NCBI GenBank assembly: GCA_050084985.1
Contig: JBITNC010000001.1
Coordinates: 151,156,001-151,220,000 of the forward strand
Direction: 5' to 3'
Origin: Nageia nagi
Taxonomy: Eukaryota; Pinophyta
Length of the DNA: 64,000 bases
In this document: piece by piece, positions 1 through 11,535 of the stretch
How positions within the stretch are numbered: the first letter of the stretch is position 1
Layout: each line of letters begins with the position of its first letter
Program-made: the position numbers and the translations under genes
The notes under the pieces: model-generated
What the model was told of the DNA's origin: nothing
Database searches by the model: none
The model's input: only the letters and a program-made list of their open reading frames with translations

Positions 1-2459
1 TTTACTGGAAATTGATAGAACATGCTCGGATTGATAATGAGTGTTTGAATCTGACCTTGATTTGTCCAGCTTGATCGATTTTAGCTGATTGGAGCTATAA
101 ATTCTGAAGATTTAAAAGATAAATGCCTAAAATATATAACCCAATTTGGAGGGAGGATAACCGATCCCATGAAAATGGGGTGTTCTCCACAATTTGCTCA
201 ATTCAACATTTATGACATATCTTTGAGAATCTGCAGGTTCTGTAACGGAGTAGGGGTTTTCCTTGGGAAAATACCCACCTATTTGTATGCTTACTAGACA
301 TGGCACGAATTTCATGTATCCTCACCATCGCTGATTTTAAACTATAGTGACCATTTTCAAGGGTTTATGAGACAGTAATAAGCTCAAATTTGTTTTAGTC
401 CTGGAATTACAATGTAGCAAATTGGCAAATTGCCATTTGCAATGGCTTGCTTTTATGTTGACATGCTAGACTTTGGCAGTTGTTTGTGCAATTCAAAAGG
501 ACAATGCATGATTATCACAAGCATGGATGTTTTCACATCATGGGTTATAACATGCCAGAACACCCAACATGTGATCTGATTCTCAGAGATGGTTAGGACA
601 AAGGTTGATGGTCATATCAGAAGAGGGTAGAATGTAAGTTCACATTGTAAATGCAGCTAATGATCTAAAATGAGTTTGAATTTCTACCGCACACAACCTT
701 GTGGCTTTTCCGTAACATCCTTGGATAATGTACAATTTATTTGGATCTTCTTGCATAGTCTAGTTAGAGACAATTTCCAAGTTGAAATTGTTTGGCTTGA
801 AACTTTTTTGTCTGAAATTTTGAATTTGAATCTCATCAAAAAGTTGCAAGTTAAAACGATGATCATCTTAAAATTTTTGAAATGGATTACTAATCTTGCA
901 AAAGTTTGGTATTGAAAACAATGCAAAATTGCTTGATAACCTTTGAAATTGTTATTTTTAGTCATACATGAGAGAAAAAGGGCATTTTGATGGACTTCCC
1001 TATTTATTGTTATCTTTCCATAAGAGGCAAAAAGAAATAGTTGTCACTTGTCAGTGTTTGCAATGTTTGGGTAACATCTGGAATTTGTAGATGCAAAATA
1101 TTAGAATTCCATATGGTTTTAAACATGTTTGATACATACGGGAAGATGATAATCATCGTGCGAATTGGCCCTCTTGGATGGTGACCATTACGGTTCTGAT
1201 CTCCAGAAAGTGGAAGCTCTAATCCTCCCCCATTATCCGGTGAAGAAGAAATATCATAGATAATGAAAGTATAGGGAATGAAACATCAAGAAGACATGAT
1301 CCACCAAATTTAACACGTCAAATACTTACATTGGAAGAATTGAGGAACATATTTTGAAGACTTTGTATTAACAAACCCAAATTTTGCATATAAGAAAGAT
1401 TGAAATATCTCATCCTTCAACCATGCCTGTATCATTTATTTCTTCACAAATACATACAACTCACACCTCAAACCAACTCTAACCTCACATTCAATCTTGA
1501 AAACGATTCTAAGATGCACTTAGAAAGATTGAGATGGAACTTAAACATATGAATTTAATTTAAATTCGATAAAATAAACTTAAGCATCTCATAATTAAGC
1601 CGAAGGCTTTCCATTTATGAAGTTTGAAAGCTCAATTTTTCATCCTAAGGTTGAAAATTGAGCAGAACCACCGTCCAACATTGAGACAAATTCAACCCTT
1701 GATCTGCACCTTTGTAACAGTATCCAACAAAACTGTTTGCATCATGCATCTGTAGTTTGTAGTTTTTAACCATTTTCACCGGCCAGCGAAGCCACAGAAT
1801 CATGTACATCAATTGATGGGCAGAACAGTTTGACAAAGAAGCCCAATTAATTTCCACGCCCCTTCGTCGTTGACGTACTCCTCTGCCTTTCTGTGAGCTG
1901 TCAGAAATCTAATGGACTACCCTTCCCAGAACCTTCCCGGCGAGACGACAGTCCGAAAAGGAGGAAAGGAAGCAGATATGAAATTGCTTTCCCACAAATA
2001 TCTCCGTCATTAATAATGCCCAGATAGCGCGTATTGTAGTTGAGGAATTCCCATCGTGCTGCAGAAGCATATCCTTCAACGGTTTTCAAGTACGGTACTA
2101 TTCATGCAAGCTACAGGCCCTGCAGAGCCCTTTATTCAGAGTAACCAGTTACGCATTTTGGTATAAACCTTCTGTATTTTGTTCATTTTGGGGATGAAAT
2201 CATAATGCACAACTCAGTTTGTGCGTACATAGTTCTGATGTTTTGAACCTACATTTGTAAACTGTGAATTCATGGATCAAAGTGTTGAATTTCCTTCAAT
2301 GAGTTAGCCAATATAGTAATTCTTTATGTTCTGAATTAACATACTCAAAATGCAATAATCGGTGCTGGCTATCGAGCCTTCATAATTCCCCTCCGTGTAC
2401 TCTGACATCTTGTTTTGTCCGTATACATGCATGACCCCAAGAGCATGGGGTTATATGAA
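1..2459. other. Unassigned AT-rich DNA, no gene recognised
   Basis: No reading frame here resembles a known family and no tandem repeat is evident. Positions 1640-2100 are less AT-rich and give two adjacent minus-strand frames (2089-1901 and 1857-1645), but neither shows a domain, a shared frame or splice signals, so I do not call a gene. The stretch could be flank or intron of a gene to the left, or old decayed sequence. Confidence 0.4.
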
Positions 2460-3062
2460 CTTCGATTATCTTAGATTAAACATGTTTCGATTAATTCTTC
2501 AAGTGCATGGGTCTTTGGCTATCATAGCATGGGATTGGAGAAATGAAACTTTGTTTACATTGTTTGATTAACTTTTCAAAAAATATTATTCGATTAGTCT
2601 GGTATAAACGCTTTTCGATTATGCAAGATTAACCAACATTCGATTAACCCTCGATATCAACTCATGTGTGGTAGTGACGTGCAGGCTAAGCATCATTCAA
2701 TTAACCTTTTGATTAGTCTAGTCTACTAAACGCTTTTCAATTATGCAAGATTAACCACCATTCGATTAACCCTCGATATCAATTAACATGTGGTAGTGAC
2801 GTGCGGGCTAAGCTTCATTTGATTAACTTGAATATGGACAATGTTCGATTAACCTCATTATATCGGGCTCTCCACCTTGATCGTATATCGAGGATGTTAT
2901 TAATGGCTTGGATTAATCGAACTTTATTTATGTGGTTTATACATAGGTCGATTAACCCATACATCATATCATCCCGCTTCAATTTGAATGAGCACCAACT
3001 ATCGTACACACATCCATTTATGCGGAGGTTAATCGAACTTCAATTAGAAGCTATATGAAGGT
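2460..3062. repeat. TTCGATTAA-motif repeat region, with a 120-nt tandem duplication
   Basis: The motif TTCGATTAA or its complement recurs many times in both orientations. Within it, a block starting at 2591 is repeated from 2711 with a period of about 120 nt, ending near 2826; both copies share CGATATCAA and GTGGTAGTGACGTGC. The same motif continues at 12024-12130, on the other side of Copia-1, so Copia-1 inserted into this repeat. A related motif forms the array at 29007-29585. The identity of the family is unknown. Confidence 0.6.
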
Positions 3063-3067
3063 CAATT

Positions 3068-3555
3068 TGTTAGAATTTGTAATGAAATATTGTGAATATC
3101 TAAACTCCTTGTAAATTCAATTAATCACTTAAAAGATATGTAGATACCTTAAGGGATTAATTGAATTCTTTATTATGTAAACTTTGACCTTACCATGTGG
3201 TTAGTTGGTAGGTTAAAGTTAGGTAATACATTTATTGTAACCCTAACCTTACCCTTGGGTTAAAGGGAGGTTAGGGAGGTGCTCTCATGTTATAAATAGA
3301 GGGCCTCTCCTCTTGTAACATAACTAAAATTTGGAGTAAGATTACTCTACTAGTTTGTGTAGGAGAGAAAGAGAATTGTAGTAAGAGGTGCATAGATTGA
3401 GAATTAAGAACTAGTTGTGGATGTACTCCCAAGGAGGGAGGAACCACATTATATTTGTGTTATCTTGTGTGAATGGTGTTACTAGCTTGTAGATGTTGTA
3501 TGATAGTTTCCTATAGTCTTGGACCTTGAGGATTAGTGTAGTTCTAATTCCTTCA
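3068..3555 (+). repeat. Copia-1 5' LTR
   Basis: The 488-nt direct repeat pairs with 11536-12023. It starts TGTTAGAATTTG and ends AATTCCTTCA. A TATAAATAGA box at 3291-3300 is the likely Pol II promoter element, placing the RNA start shortly downstream. I count eight differences from the 3' LTR, all transitions, and no indels. Confidence 0.95.
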
Positions 3556-3557
3556 AT

Positions 3558-3570
3558 TGGTATCTAGAGC
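3558..3570 (+). promoter_or_regulatory. Copia-1 primer binding site (tRNA-iMet type)
   Basis: TGGTATCTAGAGC lies two bases after the 5' LTR. It matches the plant Copia initiator-Met site TGGTATCAGAGC except for one extra T. Copia-2 and Copia-3 have the canonical version, so the insertion is private to this copy or its subfamily. Confidence 0.8.
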
Positions 3571-4098
3571 TTGGTGTGGAAGCTCTTCTTCAACATCTTG
3601 AAGGCCTTTATTTCTCAACCTACACTCCATTGTTGAGGTAAAATCAAGAGAAGGTATAATATTTTTTATTATTATTTTTTTTTATTGTGATACTAACATA
3701 ATTCTTTGAAGATGTGTTAGTATGCTTAAAATGATGCAATTGATTACTAACCCTCTTTTTTTTTAAGTTGCAATTTTTTATTGATTAGCTTATGGCTATT
3801 CTATAAAAATTGGGGTATATATATATATATATTGCATTTTTTTTGTGTTCCAAATAAGTTCTTCTCTTTGGGAAATAAAAATTGGTGTATCTTTTACATA
3901 TTATAGAGTGTTCTTTTCTAAACTACTACTCTAGTTCCTATTTTACTCCTAAAATATTTACAATATATTCTAAAATATATGTATTTATAAAAAAAAGGGG
4001 TTTATGGGAGTTCTTTCTGTCATAAAATTTATGATTTTTTGCATATGTAAAAATGTGGAGGAACACAAAATGCTTTAATCCTAATATTAAAAAGGATA

Positions 4099-4256
4099 TG
4101 CACAAAACGGATACATTGAAAGGGTCTGCGAATTGTTTGACAAAAAAAATGTCTCACCGAAATGCAGTCTTATGGACTACAATGGTCGACGGATATGTAC
4201 AAAATGGATACGTTGAAAGGGTCTACGAATTGTTTGACAGGATGCCTCGCGATGTC
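4099..4256 (+). pseudogene. Captured PPR protein fragment in the Copia-1 leader
   Basis: The reading frame gives NAVLWTTMVDGYVQNGYVE and then ELFDRMPRDV, the pattern of a plant pentatricopeptide repeat (organellar RNA-binding helical repeat). A diverged second copy of the same motif precedes it (QNGYIERVCELFDKK), so two repeats are present. PPR proteins run to hundreds of residues, so this is only a fragment. It lies inside a retrotransposon between primer binding site and gag, on the element's sense strand, and is followed directly by a GC-rich stretch (4257-4366) that I cannot assign. It has no start or splice context of its own and is not functional alone. Confidence 0.75.
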
Positions 4257-4366
4257 TCTCTGTCGCCAGCCCCGTCGCACCCATCCACCGTTCAGACCCC
4301 CGTGGCTACCCACAGTCGCCTTCGCTCGCGGTCCCCAACCTGAACCTGGACGAACTGCCCGGTAGT
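4257..4366 (+). other. GC-rich joining segment in the Copia-1 leader
   Basis: About 110 nt of markedly higher GC than the surroundings, with many CCC and CG steps, between the PPR and WD40 fragments. It translates in the PPR frame as a Ser/Pro/Arg-rich tail with no recognisable domain. A second GC-rich patch (about 4886-4985) follows the ALG12 fragment. They may be UTR or GC-rich exon pieces of further captured genes; their origin is unresolved. Confidence 0.5.
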
Positions 4367-4372
4367 CCTATG

Positions 4373-4705
4373 GTTTGGAGTGCAAGTGAAGATGGCACCT
4401 TAAGGTAGCACGATTTTCGTGAGAATGTTCTATGTCCTCCTGCTGGTTCGACTAGTCAGGAATGTCGTAACGTGCTGCTTGACCTTCGTTCTGGAGCAAA
4501 GAAATCTTTGGCTGATACACCTAAACATATCCTTGCTTTGAAGTCATGTGATATCAATGCAGCTCGTCCTCATCAATTGCTTGTTGGTGGAAGTGATGCT
4601 TTTGCTCGTCTTTATGATCGATGGATGCTACCTCCATTAAGCTCTTCTCGAATTTCATCAAAACCACCACCCTGTGTGTGTTACATCTGTCCAGCTCATC
4701 TATCT
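4373..4705 (+). pseudogene. Captured WD40 fragment of an ASG2/WDTC1-type DCAF gene
   Basis: One frame reads VWSASEDGTLR, stop, HDFREN, then LLDLRSGAKK and LLVGGSDAFARLYDR followed by MLPPLSSSR. This is the WD40 portion of the plant ALTERED SEED GERMINATION 2 / animal WDTC1 (adipose) family, substrate receptors for CUL4-DDB1 ubiquitin ligases; the family's SAAEDGLIRQYDLRE and GASGPFVRLYDIRM blocks correspond. Only about 110 residues of a protein of many hundred are present. One in-frame TAG interrupts it, one transition away from the Gln codon expected there. The segment is colinear without an obvious intron, which would fit capture through RNA, but the donor's exon borders are unknown. It is directly preceded and followed by fragments of unrelated genes. 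Confidence 0.8.
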
Positions 4706-4715
4706 CATAATATCA

Positions 4716-4871
4716 CATTTTGGGATGCTATACGATGCTGCACAACAACAGCTCTTTTGAGCATAGGGTTTACTATCTGTGTTGACTCCATTATGTGGCA
4801 AAGGATTTTATGGCCTGAAATGGAAGTTCTTTGGTTTAATTCTATCTTGAACCGCAGTTCTGAATGGGGTC
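4716..4871 (+). pseudogene. Captured ALG12 mannosyltransferase fragment
   Basis: The frame downstream of the WD40 piece reads FWDAIRCC, then VDSIMWQRILWPEMEVLWFN and SILNRSSEWG. This resembles the conserved lumenal and transmembrane part of ALG12, the ER alpha-1,6-mannosyltransferase that adds the eighth mannose to the dolichol-linked N-glycan precursor (human: VDSYFWRQLTWPEG and LNKSSNWG). About 50 of some 500 residues are present. The frame happens to stay open from the WD40 fragment through this segment to a stop at 4883, so the two could be read as one chimeric peptide. The identification is from memory of the family motif. Confidence 0.72.
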
Positions 4872-4885
4872 TCGAAGAAAAATAG

Positions 4886-6040
4886 GTCTTACCGTAGCCC
4901 CCCTCCTCGCGGCGGTGGTCTCCAATGCTAATAACCTACGCAACCTTCTCCCTCCTTCCTCGCCATCTAATCTTCTCCCACTTTGTTTGTGCATTTAATT
5001 TTTTTTGTTGACTACTTTTTACCTTCTTTAAATGCATTTCCAAAAGCAACGTATACTCCTTCTTGGTAAGGGAAGGGTAGCCATCACTATTTTACCTATC
5101 TGCATTTTTTTTTTGACTTGGAGTGCTTGAGGTAAAAGGAGCATTAACTAAGCATAGGTCTCCTTTCTTTTACATTATTACTTGCAAGCTCTCTAGAAGC
5201 AAACGTATACTTTTTGGTAGGCATTTAATATTTTTTGCTTACAAGTCATTTGTTTCTATTAAATGCACTTAGAAGTATTTATACTCCAACTTTAAGCATT
5301 GACTATAATACTTTAAAGTAAGTAGATACATCATTACTCTTCAATGCTATCCAATTTTTTTTAGAAAAATGTGGCAAATAAAGTTAATTCTTTAGGAGTA
5401 TATTTTTTGCCTTAAAGTTTGGCAATTTACTTAGGTAAAATGATAAATATTAGTGTAACATTAACACTTTAAGGGATTTTTTTACCTAAGTATTTTTCAT
5501 GTTTCCTAAAAGGGAAACCTATGCTATTTTTTAAGTAAACAAGGGAAATTTTTTACTTAAAATATAAATGCATACTTAAAAGATAATTTTTTACAAGTTT
5601 TAAGGATAAAACTTTAAGTAAAAAAGGGGGGAATTTGTATCTTTTTTACTTAAAATTTTATCTAGATCTTGCATGCTAAAATTGTAATGCATGCCTCTTA
5701 ATCTTGTGTAAGAATAAAACATGCTTAGTACTTAAAATTTTAAATGATGCATGTTTATTACTTAATTTTTAAGTTATGGAATAGCATGTTTAATTTTTTA
5801 AAGTTATGGATTAATGCTAAGTAGGACTTAGCCTTTTTTAAATTCATTAAAGTGATTGAATGAATTTATGAAATTGAGCAAAGTATGTAAAATGTAAAAA
5901 TGTCCTTTAGGGGTTAGTACAAAACCCATTAGACTCTTAAGGTTTCAAGTTCTTGTGGATGATGTATTTTTAATACTTTACTTTATATTTTTGCACAATT
6001 GCTTTATACTTGCAAAAATGCAAAATATTGAAAGTAACCC
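4886..6040 (+). other. Copia-1 leader, AT-rich low-complexity part
   Basis: After a short GC-rich patch, about 1 kb is composed of variations on ACTTAAATTTTTTAAGTTA and ATGCATGC. Matching stretches occur at the same place in Copia-2 (about 18480-19440) and, reversed, in Copia-3 (about 39200-39760), so this is part of the element family and not host spacer. No reading frame is present. Confidence 0.6.
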
Positions 6041-6044
6041 CTAA

Positions 6045-6520
6045 AATGAACATATCCGCACGTACTTTTCCACAACATGACTTGTTTGGGGAGCCACGAG
6101 GTGAGGACAGGGCAAACTGGAGCCTTTTTAGTCCGAAGAACCAAGTGGTGGTAAATCCATCTTAATTGCCCCTAAGACCTCTGTTGGATTGGACATAACT
6201 CTATTAGGTGGACAGACATGTGTGTAGTGATACCACATGTCTACAAGTCCATTCAGGGATTATCCTGATAACCTAGGAGGAAAACTGAAAACCTTAAACA
6301 AGATAATTAAAATGGTCAGTCCAAGATACGTCGAATCCTTGGAAAATAGTTGGTACTTCTCCTTGAGAGAGTATATTACTGACCAAGGTGAATTGGTTGA
6401 GGACTGGTAGTACTTGGGCTCCACTCTGCGGATATCCAAGTGAAGGCCTAATTCTATACAAGAAAATAACCTCAACTTTATCCTTCTACGGATCTTGGTT
6501 TATAAGTTTGCACATGTGGG
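6045..6520 (+). promoter_or_regulatory. Conserved pre-gag leader block of the Copia family
   Basis: This non-coding block just before gag is recognisably conserved in all three Copia copies (about 19637-20095 and, minus strand, 39020-38590). Shared landmarks are a GGGGAGCCA-GAGGTGAGGA stretch, GTGTGTAGTGATACCACATG, and GGGATTATCCTGATAACCTA. It is better preserved than the rest of the leader, which suggests a role in the element RNA such as translation initiation, dimerisation or packaging. That role is inference from position and conservation only. Confidence 0.55.
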
Positions 6521-6608
6521 ACATGTTTACTTATCAATGTTTTATTTGTATAGATGGTAAATTGTAAAAATTTATTCATTCTTTTTGCTTATTTACTTTT
6601 ATGTAGCA

Positions 6609-9600
6609 ATGGTTGAAACCTTCATACCCAAGCATATACTCGACGGTTCCAACTTCGGCATATGGGAACCTCGTATGAAAGCTGAGTTACAAGCAAGGAA
6701 GCTGTGGCAGATAGTTAATGAAGACTTGGTCTCTCCTACAGATGAGAAGGCTCTTGAAATCTACAACTCAAAGAATGAGTTAGCAACTTCAATGATTTAT
6801 CATGCAGTTTCAGATGATGTACTTCTCATGATCTCTTCTTCAACATCAACAAAGGAAACTTGGGATAGGCTGAAGAAAATTTACCTTGGGTCAAAATTTT
6901 TAAGGAGGTTCACCATTTTACAAAAGTTGTTGCAATATCATCAAGGTGAAGATGAAAGTGCTTCTATTTACTTGAACAAAATCATTGACCTCAGGACACA
7001 ACTGGTTGGCTGTGGGTGCAACTGGATCAATGATGAGTTCATGGTCTTCATCATTCTTCAAAGCCTTTCTACAAAGTTCAGTAACTTTGTCACGATTATG
7101 GAAACTAGGCTCGATGATGAAGAAGATGTCATCTCTCTTGATAACCTTTCTAGACTCCTTCTGAAGCATGAGGAAACTTTGAATAAGAAAATGTTGAACC
7201 TTTCTCCAAAGGACAATAACATTGCTCTAGGAGCAACCAAAACTCCTTTCAAGAAGAAGTTCATACATTATAAATTCAAAGATAACAAATCCTCTTCTAT
7301 CTTCAGGAAGTATGAGAAAAAGGGCAACAATAATGGCAACTTCATGCAAAGGAATGACAAAGTTGGATCAAGCAATCCAACACCTCAGGAAAAATTTGAT
7401 GGAAATTGTAACTTTTGTGGCATCTTTGGGCACAAAGAGTATGATTGTCGTAAAAATAAATTTGCTCAAAAAGGTAAGGGAAATGCAAATATGAAAAATT
7501 TCTATAATAAAAAGAAGAACAAGCATGTTGCTACTGTTGCCTACTACTCAATGACTCAAACTATTTCAAATGATTGGATTGTTGATTCAGGATGCACTAA
7601 TCACATGTGTTATGAAAAGGATAAGTTTGAAAACTTTCATAAGTACAAGAAGGATTCAGTTGTGATAGGTGATAATTCAGTCCTTGATGTTCAAGGAATA
7701 GGGAGTGTGAAGATTCATGGAAAGGTTCTTGATAATGTCTTTTATGTGCCTAAACTAAGGATAAATCTTATCTCCGTAATTCAGATTACAAGGAAAGGAT
7801 ACTCATTTAAGTTTACCTCACACTCCTGGTGTGTTAAGAAAGGACTTGCCACCTTCATGAAAGGATCAGTAAAGGATGACCTTTATATTGTGGATCAAGT
7901 TCCTTCAAAGATGTGCCTTGCTGCAAATGTTTGTTCAAAGGGTAATCTTTAGCATCAACGATTAGGGCACCTTAACCACAAGAGTATTCAAGATATGAAA
8001 AATCAAGAACTTATGGAAGGTTTACCTAATATTTCACCCACAATTGGTCTCTGTGAAAGGTGCATTCTAGAAAAGATGAATAGGCAAAAGTTTGAAAAAG
8101 ATAAGGCAACTCGGGCTACTCGTCCTCTTCAGCTTGTGCATACAGATTTGATGGGTCCATTTCAGACTAAGTCTCTAGAGGGAGCTTTTTATGTTCTGAC
8201 CTTCATTGATGACTTCAATAGGATGATATTTGGTTATCTACTTGAGCACAAGGATCAAACTTTTGACAGGTTTACAGATTTCAAGGCTCTTGTTGAAAAT
8301 CAAACTGATTTTAAGATCAAGATGTTGAGATCTGATAATGGAGGTGAGTATAATAGCAATGAGTTTAATAACTATTATGTTAAACATGGGATCAAGTGAC
8401 AATTCACAATCCCTTACACCCCTCAACAAAATGGAGTTGCTGAAAGGAAGAATCGAACCATTATGGAAATGGTAAGGTGCATATTGGGTAACCTTCCTAG
8501 TTTCTTATGGGGTGAAGCTATTCACATTGCTATTCATACCCTAAATAGGTGTTCTACTAAAGCAATTGAAGGTAAAACTTCGTATGAAGCATGGACAGGA
8601 AAGAAACCTAACATCTCACACTTTAGGGTCTTCGGTTGTGATGCATTTACCTTCATTACCTCAGAGAAAAGAAAGAAGTTGGATAAAAGATCAAAAAAAT
8701 GCATCTTTATGGGGTATGATAATTAGCATAGAGGTTACAGGCTCTACTCCTCATCCCATAAAATAGTCTTTATTTCTAGGGATGTCAAGTTCAATGAACT
8801 TCCTGAGGATACGACTTCTCATGCTAAGGTGTCTAATTCAGATGATTCTTCGCCTGCACCTAACTGGTTGGATGATCATGTAGGGAAGTCACCATAAGAG
8901 CAAAATTCTCCAGCTCAGAGAATTACAAGGAGTATGACCTTGAATAAATCTTTATTTGTCAAAATTGATAATACAAATGAGCCATCAACCTTCAAAGAAG
9001 CTTCCAAGCAAGAGTGTTGGATGGAAGCTATGAAAGTTGAGTATGAGGCGCTCATGAAAAATGAAACTTGGGATTTGGTTCCTTATCCCAATGAGAAAAA
9101 TGTGATTGGAAATAAATGGATATACAAGGTCAAGTACAATTTTGATGGAGAAATTGAAAAATACAAAGCAAGGTTAGTGGCCAAAGGGTTCACTCAGAAA
9201 TATGGTATTGATTATGAAGAAACCTTTGCTCCTATGGCCAAGATGCCTACTGTCAGGATAATCCTTGCTCTTTCTACAGCTCAAGGATAGAAAGTTTTTC
9301 AACTTGATGTCAAGAGTGCATTTCTCAATGGTGACTCGGATGTAGAAATCTACATGAATCAACCAGAAGGATTTATTCCAGAAGGTAAAGAGTCTTTTGT
9401 GTGCAAACTAAAGAAGTCTTTGTATGGACTTAAGCAAGCACCTAGATCATGGTACAAGAAAATTTCAGGATTCTTTGCAGATATTGGTTTTTTCAAGTGC
9501 TTCTCTGACTCAGATCTCTATGTACTCAATCAAGGAAAAGATGTGGTCTTAATTCTCCTTTATGTGGATGATCTTCTCATAACTGGTAATAATATTGAAA

Positions 9601-10526
9601 TCATCCAAGAGTGCATATCTAAACTGAAGGCAACATTTGACATGACTGATCTAGGTCTATTGCATTACTATCTTGGGATACAAGTATACCAACACAAAGA
9701 TTGTACTTATCTTAGTCAATCTAAGTATATATCATACATCTTGCAAAAGTTTGGAATGGAGGAGTGTAGATATGCTGCAATACCTATTTCTCCTGGAATC
9801 GTTGTATCTCTGAGCTCAGATTCTCAGTTGGCTGATGCTACAACTTATAGGTAATTGATCGATAGTCTTCTATATCTGACTATCTCTCGACCTGATATTG
9901 CCTTTGCAGTGAATCTGATGGCACGATTCATGCAAAAACCATATGTTGAAACACCTCAATGCTGTTAAGCAAATCTTGAGGTATGTGGCAAGGACAAAGG
10001 ATCTTGCTCTTAAGTATTCTAAAGTGCCCTCGATTGTTCTCTCCGGGTTCTCAGATTCTGATTATGGGGGAGATAGAGATGATAAAAAATCAACCTCTGC
10101 ATATGTGTTTAGCATTGGTTCAGGTGCTATCTCTTGGGCTTCCAAGAAGCAACCTACTGTGACTCTTTTTACCATCGAAGTTGAATATCGAGCCATGTCT
10201 GTTACCACCCAGGAATCTATTTGGCTAAGGCATCTTCTAAACGAAATTGGGTATGAGCAAAATGGCCCATCTCTTATTTTTTCAGACAATCAATCGGTTA
10301 TCTCTTTGGCTAAGAATCCTGTGTTCCATCAGAGAACCAAACATGTGGAAATCCAAGCCCATTTTATCAAGGAGAAGGTTCTAGATGACATCATACACTT
10401 GGAGCATTGTCCATCTACTGAAAACTCTGTTGATTTATTCACCAAGCCCCTTCCTGAAGCTCAGTTCAGCAAGCTTAGGGATTCTCTCAGGTTTGTGAAG
10501 TTGCCCTCAAGGGGAGTGAAGTTTGA
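6609..10526 (+). pseudogene. Copia-1 gag-pol polyprotein, broken
   Basis: One frame runs from ATG 6609 to 9854, then shifts +1 for RNase H. Order: UBN2-type gag; zinc knuckle CNFCGIFGHKEYDC; aspartic protease WIVDSGCTNH; integrase with HHCC zinc site (from about 7950) and DDE catalytic residues in HTDLMG, RSDNGGEY and GVAER; reverse transcriptase with YVDD near 9563; RNase H with SDSDYGGD and SDNQSV. In-frame stops are at 7950, 8397, 8724, 8895, 9288 and 9852; each is one C-to-T or G-to-A change from the residue the family has. An extra A near 9945 causes the frameshift, and one base is missing near 10512. An upstream in-frame ATG at 6585 exists, but 6609 matches the gag start of the other copies. 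Confidence 0.92.
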
Positions 10527-10600
10527 ACTTTTGTTAGTGATGATAACTTCACCTCTAAGAGGCTCTTTTGTTATTGTTATATAGTGTGTGTTGATTATGA

Positions 10601-11057
10601 TATACCTCCGTGGTAAGTTTACTCTACGTGAAAAACTTGTTGTACATTTATACCTCCATGGTAAGTTTACTCTGCATGAGAAACTTGTACATTTTATACC
10701 TCCATGGTAAGTTTACTCTACGTGAGAAACTTGTTGTACATTTTATACCTCCGTGGTAAGTTTACTTTGCGTGAGAAACTTGTTGTACATTTTATACCTC
10801 CGTGGTAAGTTTGCTCTGCGTGAGAAACTTGTTGTACATTTTATACCTCCGTGGTAAGTTTGCTCTACGTGAGAAACTTATTGTACATTTTATATCTCCG
10901 TGGTAAGTTTGCTCTGCATGAGAAACTTGTTGTACAATTTTTTAAGCATATAATTAATATACCTCCGTGGTAAGTTCGCTCTGCATGAGGAACTTGTTGT
11001 ACATTTTATACCTCCATGGTAAGTTTGCTCTGCATGAGAAACTTGTTGTACAATTTT
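10601..11057 (+). repeat. Nine-unit tandem array of inverted repeats after Copia-1 pol
   Basis: About nine copies of a 49-nt unit begin near 10601, 10650, 10696, 10745, 10793, 10843, 10891, 10959 and 11009. Each holds TACCTCCGTGGTAAGTTT followed by a short inverted repeat: AAGTTTGCTC, a five-base loop, then GAGAAACTT, so each unit could fold as a hairpin in RNA. The array sits between the pol stop and the polypurine tract. Copia-2 (24255-24440) and Copia-3 (34100-34370) have related but diverged arrays at the same place. Function unknown. Confidence 0.85.
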
Positions 11058-11535
11058 TATGCTCTATTAATAATCAACACATGTCTATATACAACAGGTG
11101 ACTATGAGTGATGGCTTGGCATCTCCGTGATGACTTATAGTGCACCATTGATCAGTTATTTATAAGATGGCATTATTTGATTCTCTTATTTGAATATATG
11201 ATGCATCTAACTGATTTTATTCATGAGTTGCTTGTAGCATGCAGGATCTTCTTCAGAAATGCAGGTTACTCACCTTGTGTAAGCAAGCTCATGGAGACTC
11301 ACATGTCAACTTAAAGTTGATTGACTACTATGTACAGTGAAACCAGTTGTGGTTAATGATTATATTGTAAACCATTTTGTCAAATGGTAATGTAGTGAGT
11401 CTCAAACTAGTTCTCAAAAAGATTCTCAAATATGTAAATGTTCTCATCTCCACTTGTATCTCTATGGAGGAGAACTCTCTCTACTCTCTCTCTTCTCTCT
11501 TCTACGCTCTATCCCAATATTGCATTAAGGGGGAG
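11058..11535 (+). other. Copia-1 3' untranslated region with polypurine tract
   Basis: Non-coding region conserved in the other copies (for example GACTTATAGTGCACCATTGAT near 11130 also occurs near 24510 and, reversed, near 34030). It ends in a CT-rich stretch and the purine tract AAGGGGGAG at 11527-11535, directly before the 3' LTR. The tract is the expected plus-strand primer for reverse transcription. Confidence 0.8.

Noticed and set aside
1645-2089. Two minus-strand frames in a less AT-rich stretch
   Set aside because: No recognised domain, the frames do not join, and no splice sites supporting a gene were found.
10601-11057. Regular repeats with unit and variable parts, CRISPR-like at first sight
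   Set aside because: Eukaryotic retrotransposon context, no unique spacers, units are contiguous tandem repeats.
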